Shown in pieces: positions 56,323 to 64,000 of a stretch of DNA of 64,000 bases. Numbering within the stretch: the stretch's first letter is position 1; the number at the start of each line of letters is the position of its first letter. Source of the stretch: Bacteroidota bacterium. Lineage in GTDB: Bacteria; Bacteroidota; Bacteroidia; UBA4408. A program made the translations under genes and the position numbers. The stretch covers positions 124,001-188,000 of the forward strand of contig JADKCP010000004.1 of NCBI GenBank assembly GCA_016718805.1, given 5' to 3'. The notes below the pieces were generated by a model that made no database searches, was not told where the DNA came from, and worked only from the letters and a program-made list of their open reading frames with translations.

Positions 56323-57000
56323 TTGGCCCTACTTTTACATCTCGAAACTGCAACAACCATGTGTTCTGTTGCTTTATCACAAGAAGGAAAATTACTTGAT
56401 ATTGAAGAGTTGGATGCTGGTTATACTCATGCCGAAAACTTGGTAGCTTTTTGTGATCAATTAGTAAGAAAACGTGGCTACACTTATAAAGAACTTGATG
56501 CAGTAGTAGTAAGTAAAGGTCCGGGTTCGTATACCGGACTTCGCATTGGCGTTGCCGCTGCTAAAGGATTTTGTTATGCATTAAATATTCCGCTTATAAG
56601 CATAAATACTTTGCAGCAATTAGCAAAGCAAGTTTTACTTCAACATACAACAGAAGCAACACTTTTGTGCCCTATGATAGATGCTCGCAGGATGGAGGTA
56701 TTTTGTGCTTTTTATGATTTGAAGGCAAATGAAATACAAGAGACTAAAGCAGAAATAATAAACGAAAATAGTTTTAGAGAACTATTGGATAACCATAAAA
56801 TTGTATTCTTTGGCGATGGTGCGGCAAAATGTAAATCCTTTCTAAGTTTTCATCACAATGCTTTGTTTTTAGAGGATGTGATTCCATCTGCACAATACAT
56901 GATTTCCTTAGCTGAGGAAAAATATGCCCAACAAAAATTTGAGGATGTGGCTTACTTTGAGCCCTTTTATTTAAAGGAATTTATGTTTGGCGGAAATTAA
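56323..57000 (+). CDS. tsaB: tRNA threonylcarbamoyladenosine biosynthesis protein TsaB
   Basis: 225 residues. TsaB partners with TsaD and TsaE to make t6A at position 37 of ANN-reading tRNAs; it is an ASKHA fold without its own catalytic site. Key features: LHLETATTMCSVALS (ATPase-like beta hairpin), the strongly conserved KGPGSYTGLRIGVAAAKG and, later, MIDARRMEVFCAFYD. The first codon is TTG at 56323, placed to give the standard ALLLHLETA start; no ATG nearby. Eighteen bases follow pyk, so cotranscription is likely. Confidence 0.94.
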   Translation: MALLLHLETATTMCSVALSQEGKLLDIEELDAGYTHAENLVAFCDQLVRKRGYTYKELDAVVVSKGPGSYTGLRIGVAAAKGFCYALNIPLISINTLQQLAKQVLLQHTTEATLLCPMIDARRMEVFCAFYDLKANEIQETKAEIINENSFRELLDNHKIVFFGDGAAKCKSFLSFHHNALFLEDVIPSAQYMISLAEEKYAQQKFEDVAYFEPFYLKEFMFGGN

Positions 57001-57004
57001 ATTG

Positions 57005-57850
57005 TTACATCAAATGGGTGTGATAATACACTAAATCATCGATGGGAGCACGCACAATTTTGCCCACCTGCATATGGTTTTCGGAGCATACTTGGATTAA
57101 TATTTCTTTATAAGTATAACCAACTGAACCAATGCAATTGAACGTGTATTTTTGATATTCGGGATAGTGACAAACCAGGTTTGTAAAAAAAGTTTGAAAT
57201 CCTTCCTTTACTATTTCTTGGGAATAAGAAAGGTGTTTAAATTCGTGAACAAACTTGCTAAAACTTGCCAAAAATCGATTGGGTAAAGGTTTATTGTACA
57301 AATGATCGAATATTGCTTCGTTAGTTAAACCATACGAGGAAACAAAATTTTTATGCATTTCTTCCGGTAAATATCCGCGCATAAAATCGCGTAATACTCT
57401 TTTTCCGATGTAGGAACCACTTCCTTCATCTCCTAAAAAATAGCCCAATGAATCGATGTTGTGTGCTACCCTTGTTCCATCGTAAAAGCAGGTATTGGTA
57501 CCGGTTCCAAGTATAGCAGCAAAGCCTGCTTGTTTGCCTAGAAGCGCTCTTGCTGCAGCTAATAAATCATGGCTTACAAAAACAGTAGCATTTTTAAAAA
57601 CTGCTTGCATGGCGCGTTCCACAATTTGTACTTTTTCGCTAACGGAACATCCTGCACCGTAGTAGTAAACTTGAGTTATTGAAGTTCGATCGAGCGTATC
57701 TGGCAATTGTTCGTTGAGCGAAGCTATAATACCTGCTGTGTCAACAAAATAAGGATTATAACCTTCTGTTGAAAAAAATACCGGTGCATTGACTGAACTA
57801 ATTAGTCCCCAGCTGCTTTTTGTTGAACCCCCATCGGCAATTAAAATCAT
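57005..57850 (-). CDS. N-acetylglucosamine kinase-like BadF/BadG ATPase family protein
   Basis: 281 residues, ASKHA fold. Phosphate-loop motifs are LIADGGSTKSSWGLI at the N-terminus, ILGTGTNTCFYDG (phosphate 2) and GYFLGDEGSGSYIGKR (adenosine/sugar region), as in eukaryotic and bacterial GlcNAc kinases. It would phosphorylate N-acetylglucosamine or a related amino sugar. It starts 26 bases after a FucP-type sugar transporter on the same strand, which supports uptake plus phosphorylation of one sugar, possibly GlcNAc. The last gene of that unit; it converges with tsaB. Confidence 0.88.
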   Translation of the reverse strand: MILIADGGSTKSSWGLISSVNAPVFFSTEGYNPYFVDTAGIIASLNEQLPDTLDRTSITQVYYYGAGCSVSEKVQIVERAMQAVFKNATVFVSHDLLAAARALLGKQAGFAAILGTGTNTCFYDGTRVAHNIDSLGYFLGDEGSGSYIGKRVLRDFMRGYLPEEMHKNFVSSYGLTNEAIFDHLYNKPLPNRFLASFSKFVHEFKHLSYSQEIVKEGFQTFFTNLVCHYPEYQKYTFNCIGSVGYTYKEILIQVCSENHMQVGKIVRAPIDDLVYYHTHLM

Positions 57851-57876
57851 ACTTTGTTAGATTATATGTTGAAAAA

Positions 57877-59529
57877 TTAATGAGCGCCTTTTGTCTCATT
57901 CGAATCATAATTTATTCCTTGCTGCGATAAAATTGAGCGTACCTTAATTGCAAAAAAAGCGAGGTAAACAAAACATAAAACAGGTATCCAATAACTTCTG
58001 TGTATGCCAATAATATCGGCCAATTTTCCTTGTAATGGAGGAATAATTCCACCCCCTAAAATCATCATAATTAAAAAAGCCGATCCTTGAGAAGTATATT
58101 TTCCAAGTCCGGCAATACTCAACGAAAAAATACAAGGCCACATGATGCTACAAAATAAACCGCCACACAAAAAAGCATAAATTGAAATCGTACCGGAGGT
58201 TGCCAATCCAACTAACATCGCCATTGCACCCAGTAAACTAAAAACCAATAACGACTTGGCTGGCTTATCGGCACCGATAATGGATCCTACAATTAAAAAA
58301 ACTAGACAAATAATATAAAGGTATAAATTACTCATGTCGTGTCCTACCACTGTATTAAAAAACAAAACCACTCCAAATGCAAGTACAGGAACGAGTATCA
58401 TTAAAACAGTGCGCACTGATTTAGAAACAGAGAAGAGCGAAATAGAACCTGTCCATCTTCCTATCATTAAGCTTCCCCAATACATGCTGATAAATGGAGC
58501 TATTTCACCAGATTGGAAAGCACCGAAATCAGGGTGTTTCAGCAATTCGCCTAAATTACTTTGTATAGCTACTTCTACACCCACATAGGTAAAAATGGCT
58601 AGCATTCCCAATATTAACTGAGGATACTGCATCGCTCCCCATCCGCTTGGTGCCCTTTTTGCAGATACATTTGCATAAAATAAGGCTCCAACAACAGCTA
58701 TCAAAGCTAAAAACGACAAGCTCAATCCAACATAATCATGCACATGATTTTTTACATTTTCTAAAAAAGAATTATCAGTATATCTAGAAAAAATATAGCC
58801 GAAGATGCTCACTAATAAAAAGCTTAACACCAACAATAGATTTTGTGCTTTTTCAGCCTTTTCAAATGGCTCGTCGTTGCGTCCGGCAGGTAATTTTTTA
58901 GAAAAAAAGAAAATTCCGGCTGCTGCTAAAAATAACAAGGCAACTGCAGCATAAAGCGCTAACATAAGTGAAAGTGATGAACTTTGAATTTTTTCGTCGC
59001 TGATAGTTATGCTTCCAAACAATGCTAATCCAACTACTATAGGACCTATGGTGGTACCTAATGAATTCACACCTCCTGCCAAATTTAATCGAGATGCTCC
59101 TGCTGCTGGATCGCCTAATGATATGGTGAAGGGTTGAGCTGAGGTTTGTTGAAGTGAAAATCCAAGAGCTACAATAAATAAAGCACCTAAAATTAATCCA
59201 TATACACCAAGGCTAACGGCTCCAATCATAGCAATTGCCCCAAGTGTACTTAACAACAAACCATAGATAATTCCATTTTTGAAACCCCATTTATTTAGAA
59301 TATCTAGCTTTCGTTTTCCGCTAACTAAAAATAATACTAGCGCACCCAAATAGTAGGCACCATAAAAAGCGAAATCAATGAGTTGGCTTTGAAATTGGTC
59401 TAAGCCAAATTTTGCTTTGCAAAAAGGAATAAATACCCCATTACCGGCAGCAATAAATCCCCAGAAAAAAAACACAGAAATTAGCACAGAAAGTGCTCCC
59501 CAATTGGTTGTTTGTTTTGATTTATTCAT
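57877..59529 (-). CDS. MFS sugar transporter of the FucP (FHS) type
   Basis: 550 residues with about twelve transmembrane helices and a long central segment. FHS hallmarks: VFFFWGFIAAGNGVFIPF, SLQQTSAQPFTISLGDPAAG, and GGVNSLGTTIGPIVVG, with the C-terminal half carrying FISMYWGSLMIGRWTG. Members are proton symporters for fucose, glucose/galactose or N-acetylglucosamine (NagP). The downstream kinase gene favours GlcNAc, but this is inferred. The intergenic region upstream (59530-60035) should hold its promoter, though no clear box was seen. Confidence 0.93.
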   Translation of the reverse strand: MNKSKQTTNWGALSVLISVFFFWGFIAAGNGVFIPFCKAKFGLDQFQSQLIDFAFYGAYYLGALVLFLVSGKRKLDILNKWGFKNGIIYGLLLSTLGAIAMIGAVSLGVYGLILGALFIVALGFSLQQTSAQPFTISLGDPAAGASRLNLAGGVNSLGTTIGPIVVGLALFGSITISDEKIQSSSLSLMLALYAAVALLFLAAAGIFFFSKKLPAGRNDEPFEKAEKAQNLLLVLSFLLVSIFGYIFSRYTDNSFLENVKNHVHDYVGLSLSFLALIAVVGALFYANVSAKRAPSGWGAMQYPQLILGMLAIFTYVGVEVAIQSNLGELLKHPDFGAFQSGEIAPFISMYWGSLMIGRWTGSISLFSVSKSVRTVLMILVPVLAFGVVLFFNTVVGHDMSNLYLYIICLVFLIVGSIIGADKPAKSLLVFSLLGAMAMLVGLATSGTISIYAFLCGGLFCSIMWPCIFSLSIAGLGKYTSQGSAFLIMMILGGGIIPPLQGKLADIIGIHRSYWIPVLCFVYLAFFAIKVRSILSQQGINYDSNETKGAH

Positions 59530-60035
59530 TTATTTATATATCCGCTTTTGTACCTAAAATTTAAAATAATGTAACAGAATAAGAATTTTCGCCTGACTTG
59601 AATTTATAATTGGAATGCAAATTTGGCGGATTCTTATGATTATCGTTGATTTGATTTAGCTGCAAATAGTAATTATCTCTTTCAATTTTATGGATTATAC
59701 CAATAGTAAGAATAAAAATTAAATTAGGTATAATTGAGGATATGCACATTTTTTAAATAATTTATTGCTAGCTCGTCCAAATATAAAAAAATAGTTTACC
59801 GCTAATTTGAATTAATAATTCGCGAAAACAGTTTTGCTAAAATGAATATTTTTTATAGTTTTAAAGAATAAAGTTGTCATTGTTGATATCTTAGTGTAAC
59901 CCTAATTCCAATCCTACGTTCTTACTATTTAATTCGACTAACATAACAATACTTACTACTAAAGCATTTTTTAAAGTTTAAAACAAGCTACAACCGAGCC
60001 TTTCACCCAAAACACTTAGCACATTCACATCTACT
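59530..60035. other. Divergent intergenic region, no gene recognised
   Basis: 506 very AT-rich bases between the FucP-like transporter (leftward) and the giant surface protein (rightward). A 62-codon minus frame at 59561-59749 has no recognisable features and is probably chance. The region should carry both promoters. I see no RNA gene, hairpin terminator or repeat of note. Confidence 0.5.
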
Positions 60036-63000
60036 ATGAAAAAATTATTACTCCAATTAATTGTACTTTTTAATTTATTAATTGTAACATCAGAAGTTTC
60101 AGCACAATCAGTTGGCGACTACAGAACCCGAGCAGCTGGAGCTTGGAGCAGCACAACAGTTTGGCAAACCTATCAGATTTTATTTGGTTGGCAAAATACT
60201 ACTGTTCCACCTACCAATAGCAATGGCGCGATTTCTATATTGCACGCTATAACCATTAGTGGAGGAGCTACAGTAAACACCGATCAAACTACCATTTCAA
60301 CCGGAGGTTCATTAACACTAAGTGATGGTACTTTGAATTTATACAATGGTACAGGAAACGATTTAATTATTACAGGTGGAACTTTTACCATGAACAATGC
60401 AAGTTCGGCATTGAATGCTCCTTCGGGATTTGCGTTAGTTTATGCAACCAGTGGAACAGTTGCGCTTTCGAATGGAACCATTGCAGCGGGTATGAACATC
60501 AACACTTACAACGCAACAGCACTAACTATTACACAGGCTAGTTCAAGTAACTTAACGCTCAATGGACAAATTACTAATTACTCTACTGCGGCGGTTTGGA
60601 CTGCTACTTCAGCAACTTTTACATTAGGCACGAATGGCTTTTTATACAATGGATTGGGTGGAGTTTTTACAATTGCTGGAAGCGGAACCAATAATATTGG
60701 AAGCAGTTCTTCTACATCACGCAGTGGAATTATGACCAATGCAGGTACCTTTTCAAAAACTACATCAGCTGTACTAAATGTAAATGCAAGTAGTTTTGAC
60801 AATACAGGAATCATACAGCTTATAACAGTTGCATCTAACTTTTATTTGCACTCGGCGGGCGATATTTTTGGAACAATGGATGCGAATATTGCAGGTAGTA
60901 ACTTTTATTACAACACTGCAAGTAAGAATTTTTACTCAGGACTTACTTTGAAAGGAAGCGGAACACATCATATTAACGCAAGTATTACCTATAACATTAG
61001 TGGCACGAGTGCGTATACTTTTGGAGCAGTTATTAATTTTAATTCACCGGCCGCAATACCTGCCGATATTAATATTACAGGAGCCACACTTAATTGCAAT
61101 AAAGGTGTTTCATTTGATGGGCCCGGATATTCAATTTTTACTTATTCTCCCCAGATTAATGTTGCAACTGGAGGAAGTTTTTCAACTTCAACAGATGACA
61201 CACTTTCTATTTTGCCCTATTCTGGAACAACTGCAATTCCATCTACCTTGACTATTAATAACAATATTACGATTGGTGGACCCATGAGTGTAAACTCAAT
61301 TTGTAGTATGCAAGGCAGCGGAACGGCATATTTTTATGGCGACTTATTAGCGAATGCCGGAGTAATTAACAACAGTAGTTTTCAATTTGTAGGCACCTCT
61401 GCACAGAGCGTTAGTGGAAGTTCCGGAAGAATATCAACTTCGGTAATCAATAATGCTAACGATGTAACATTTACTACCAATCACAATTTGCTTACTTCAC
61501 TTACGTTTACTAAAGGAAAAATTAGCATCTCTGATAAATTATTTATTCCCGGAACAGCGAGCATTAGCGGAGTTTCTGCAACAAAATATTTTACCGGAAA
61601 CGGATATTTAAAACGTACTTTATTACCTTCTTCTTCTTATACATTTCCAATTGGAAATTCAACCGGATATTTACCAGCTACCTTAACAACCGCTGCGGGT
61701 TTTGTTGCAGATACAATTTGGATGCGAATTGAGAGTACCAAATTTAGTTCGAGCTACAATGGCTCCTTTGCTGCAACAGGTCAGCCGTTGACCACGCATG
61801 TGGTAGAACCTGTTTGGCGTATTGCTGAATCAACTTCAGGAGGTACAAGCTTTAGTAACCTTACTTTGCAATGGAATGGAAGTAACGAAACGTACTTGTT
61901 TGCTCGAAATACCTGTGGGATAGTAAGTAATGGTGGAGGTGCATGGAGCGCAGTAACGTCGGGTGCTGCCGGTGGTAGTAATCCTTATACGAGAAGTACT
62001 ACTACAGCAACTATACCTGTTGGTACGCTAAAGACAGCTCTTTTTGGTATTGCTGACAATTCGGTTGTTTATTCTAGTAACCGAATAACCTCTGATCGTC
62101 AAACGCGCAATGTGTGCGCAGGTGGCTCGTTTACTTTTTCCTTCTCAGTGCTTGACTCAAATAGCATGAGTGCTGCCAATGTCTTCACCGCGCAATTGTC
62201 AGACGCAAATGGTTCGTTTGCTTCACCTATTGCAATCGGAAGTGTAGTTGCTAAAGGTGGTCGAAATTTAAGTTGTACTATTCCTGCCGGAACTGCTGTT
62301 GGACATTATTCAGTAAGGGTTGTTTCTTCGAATACTCCAATGGCAGAGCAAAGAAATGTTTTTGGTTATTATGAACAACGTCTATCTGTACGTTCATTTT
62401 GCTATAGCTGCCCGGGCGCATACTCTACAGTTAGCTGTGGTACCAATTTCATTAATTATGTATCGTTAAATTATTTGTATCATGCATCGGCTTGCGAATC
62501 GGTTAGTGCATTTACTTATTCGTCATACGGATATGAAGATTATGAGAGCGATGGCAATTCATACAACAATACAGCTACTATAGTTCGTGGAAGGCAAGAA
62601 TATTTGTACGTTACTACAACTGCATCGAGTATTATTTCGGTATGGATTGATTATAATCGAAACGGTGTTTATGAAGCCAGCGAATGGAATCAGGTTACCT
62701 TGGCTAGTACAGCCAATGCTCAGGCTCAATTGATATTTACTGTACCACTTACTGCCTCACTTGGATACACCGGTATGCGAATTCGTAATAGAGCAGTAGG
62801 CAGCCCTAATGGTTCAGGCGACGCTTGTACAACATTCGGCAGTGGTGAAACTGAGGATTATTACATTTATATCGCTGATCAATTGAGTAATTCAAGTCAC
62901 ACGCCAACTACGAATAACCGTTGTGTTACAGCTTCTACCTCTCCTACTTTGACTTACAATTCGGTAATTAAAAAATCGAGTGTAACTGCAGCCAATTTTC

Positions 63001-64000
63001 AACTTCAAGGAAGTATTAGTGGGATTAAACCAGCTACATTATCAGGAGGAGGAACAACTACTATTACGATAAATCCTACTCAAAATTTTGAACCAGGTGA
63101 AGTAGTTAGTGTAGCAGCTTCAGGTAAATCAGTTATTGATACGTCACTTCAAACAGCAACCGAATATTGTTATCAGTTTACAACCGCTGCATCAGTTGCA
63201 CCAAAAACATTTAAAAAGCATGTGCTCACCGGTTCAGGTGCTTCGGCAATAAATAATTACAGTGTAGATATAAACAATGATGGATTTACAGATATAGTTG
63301 AAGTTAATTCAAGTGCCGCAACAAGCTACATTTCAATTTCTAGAGGTAATGGGAATGGAACATTTTTAAGTCCTACCTATATCTATACCTCGGCAACCCC
63401 TTATTCAGCGGCAATTGCCGATTATGATTTAGATGGAGATATGGACATTGCTGTTGGTTTTTCGGGTCAGTACAAAGTGGATATTTATTACAACAATGGA
63501 AGTGGTTCTTTTACTGGTCCTTCCAATATTACAACAAGGTATCGTGCAAGAATTGTACTTCCGTTTTATTTATTAGATAATGAGGCTCCTAGTATTTTAT
63601 GTGCCAATACTTCAGATTCCGCATTATCGGTTATTCAAAATAAAGGAAATGGTGTGATAGGAGATTTAACTCGAGCAAAGGTTGGAAGCCCTATTCAAAG
63701 TATGGTTGCCGGTGATTTTAATTTAGATGGTTTGCTTGATGTAGCTATCTCATGTAGTGATAACACAATTAGAATTTATGAGTTTTATACACGAAAAAGT
63801 TTTGCTTTGCGCAATAGTTTTTCTTGTGGAGGTACCACTCCTTTCGAACTGAAAACAGCTGATTTAAATGGTGACGGTGAACTTGATTTAGTTTGGTCAA
63901 ATTTTAGTTCTTCAAACATTGGTTATGCATTGGGAAGCTCGGCATTTACATTTGGAACCGTGAGTTTGGCAAGTACCAATGCGAATCCTTTTAGATTGGC
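60036..64000 (+). CDS. Giant surface protein with GEVED and FG-GAP/VCBS repeats (3' partial)
   Basis: The frame stays open from the ATG at 60036 to the window end, at least 1,321 codons. Signal peptide about 1-24 (LLLQLIVLFNLLIVTSEVSAQ without the basic start). The first ~850 residues are beta-rich, glycine/serine/threonine-heavy repeats (ITISGGATVN, LTLSDGTLNLYNGTG), typical of adhesin-like beta-helix regions. A GEVED domain follows at about 850-945 (VWIDYNRNGVYEASEW, GMRIRN, GSGETEDYYIYI), then FG-GAP/VCBS calcium-loop repeats from ~1070 (DINNDGFTDIVEVN, DYDLDGDMDIAV, DFNLDGLLDVAI, DLNGDGELDLVW). A C-terminal T9SS domain is expected beyond the edge. Role: probably cell-surface adhesion or carbohydrate binding. 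Confidence 0.85.
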   Translation, partial: MKKLLLQLIVLFNLLIVTSEVSAQSVGDYRTRAAGAWSSTTVWQTYQILFGWQNTTVPPTNSNGAISILHAITISGGATVNTDQTTISTGGSLTLSDGTLNLYNGTGNDLIITGGTFTMNNASSALNAPSGFALVYATSGTVALSNGTIAAGMNINTYNATALTITQASSSNLTLNGQITNYSTAAVWTATSATFTLGTNGFLYNGLGGVFTIAGSGTNNIGSSSSTSRSGIMTNAGTFSKTTSAVLNVNASSFDNTGIIQLITVASNFYLHSAGDIFGTMDANIAGSNFYYNTASKNFYSGLTLKGSGTHHINASITYNISGTSAYTFGAVINFNSPAAIPADINITGATLNCNKGVSFDGPGYSIFTYSPQINVATGGSFSTSTDDTLSILPYSGTTAIPSTLTINNNITIGGPMSVNSICSMQGSGTAYFYGDLLANAGVINNSSFQFVGTSAQSVSGSSGRISTSVINNANDVTFTTNHNLLTSLTFTKGKISISDKLFIPGTASISGVSATKYFTGNGYLKRTLLPSSSYTFPIGNSTGYLPATLTTAAGFVADTIWMRIESTKFSSSYNGSFAATGQPLTTHVVEPVWRIAESTSGGTSFSNLTLQWNGSNETYLFARNTCGIVSNGGGAWSAVTSGAAGGSNPYTRSTTTATIPVGTLKTALFGIADNSVVYSSNRITSDRQTRNVCAGGSFTFSFSVLDSNSMSAANVFTAQLSDANGSFASPIAIGSVVAKGGRNLSCTIPAGTAVGHYSVRVVSSNTPMAEQRNVFGYYEQRLSVRSFCYSCPGAYSTVSCGTNFINYVSLNYLYHASACESVSAFTYSSYGYEDYESDGNSYNNTATIVRGRQEYLYVTTTASSIISVWIDYNRNGVYEASEWNQVTLASTANAQAQLIFTVPLTASLGYTGMRIRNRAVGSPNGSGDACTTFGSGETEDYYIYIADQLSNSSHTPTTNNRCVTASTSPTLTYNSVIKKSSVTAANFQLQGSISGIKPATLSGGGTTTITINPTQNFEPGEVVSVAASGKSVIDTSLQTATEYCYQFTTAASVAPKTFKKHVLTGSGASAINNYSVDINNDGFTDIVEVNSSAATSYISISRGNGNGTFLSPTYIYTSATPYSAAIADYDLDGDMDIAVGFSGQYKVDIYYNNGSGSFTGPSNITTRYRARIVLPFYLLDNEAPSILCANTSDSALSVIQNKGNGVIGDLTRAKVGSPIQSMVAGDFNLDGLLDVAISCSDNTIRIYEFYTRKSFALRNSFSCGGTTPFELKTADLNGDGELDLVWSNFSSSNIGYALGSSAFTFGTVSLASTNANPFRL

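Noticed and set aside
59561..59749. A 62-codon minus-strand frame in the divergent gap upstream of the FucP-like transporter.
   Set aside because: No signal, domain or compositional support; the sequence is AT-rich and open frames of this size are expected by chance.

Overview
The window looks like a chromosome fragment from an AT-rich member of the Bacteroidota. Evidence: many secreted proteins end in the type A C-terminal sorting domain of the type IX secretion system (PorSS/T9SS; motif YPNP), there is a TonB-dependent receptor with an N-terminal carboxypeptidase-like domain, promoter-like TAnnTTTG boxes occur instead of the E. coli -10 consensus, and several lineage-typical gene pairs are present (DUF3822-rsmD, IPExxxVDY-pyk, rprX-rprY). 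The sequence alone does not justify a genus call. No rRNA, tRNA, CRISPR array, insertion sequence, integrase or phage gene was recognised. Most of the window is housekeeping genome interspersed with secreted surface proteins.

Layout. 0-6.7 kb: a partial lamin-tail-like T9SS protein, a TonB-dependent receptor, a secreted phospholipase D/nuclease-fold protein and a lipoprotein, all forward, plausibly a nutrient (nucleic acid or phosphate) acquisition locus. 6.7-13.3 kb: waaA (Kdo transferase) with an outer-membrane protein, a MacB/FtsX-like permease, DUF3822-rsmD, a polytopic membrane protein and coaD. 13.3-19.3 kb: a TlpA-like thioredoxin, pdxJ, a 7TM sensor fused to a SpoIIE phosphatase, a DUF1003 protein and a polyprenyl diphosphate synthase. 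19.4-26.3 kb: an amidohydrolase, a WG-repeat protein, a geranylgeranylglyceryl phosphate synthase-like protein with a ThiE-like protein, a deoxynucleoside kinase, and a GH3-family enzyme with a secreted neighbour. 26.6-32.5 kb: an RprXY-like two-component system, an aldehyde dehydrogenase and an MsbA-like ABC exporter. 32.8-41.4 kb: two large T9SS proteins and a TPR protein. 41.4-50.8 kb: zinc-ribbon and NIF3 proteins, lpxK, purine nucleoside phosphorylase, a choice-of-anchor B protein, murF, methylmalonyl-CoA epimerase, a GNAT acetyltransferase, trxB and an AAA ATPase. 51-59.5 kb: two T9SS proteins, an IPExxxVDY protein, pyk, tsaB and an N-acetylglucosamine kinase-like/FucP-like transporter pair. 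60.0 kb to the end: a giant surface protein with GEVED and FG-GAP domains, cut by the window edge.

A striking feature is a run of broken reading frames confined to about 27.9-41.0 kb: a histidine kinase, an aldehyde dehydrogenase, a roughly 1,780-residue T9SS protein (three indels) and a TPR protein. Five of the six lesions are repaired by adding or removing one base, mostly in A/T homopolymers, and the repaired lengths are exact multiples of three. Read errors or a poorly polished segment are therefore at least as likely as true gene decay. The remaining genes look intact.

Working together: envelope biogenesis (waaA, lpxK, murF, the MsbA-like exporter), cofactor synthesis (coaD, pdxJ, ThiE-like, prenyl synthase), nucleoside salvage (deoxynucleoside kinase, purine nucleoside phosphorylase, possibly fed by the putative extracellular nuclease locus), and a large outlay on T9SS-exported surface proteins. 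I did not find a convincing wholly new system. The best leads are the secreted-nuclease/TonB locus, the C9 tract in a secreted-protein gene, the A12 promoter spacer, and the bacterial GGGPS.
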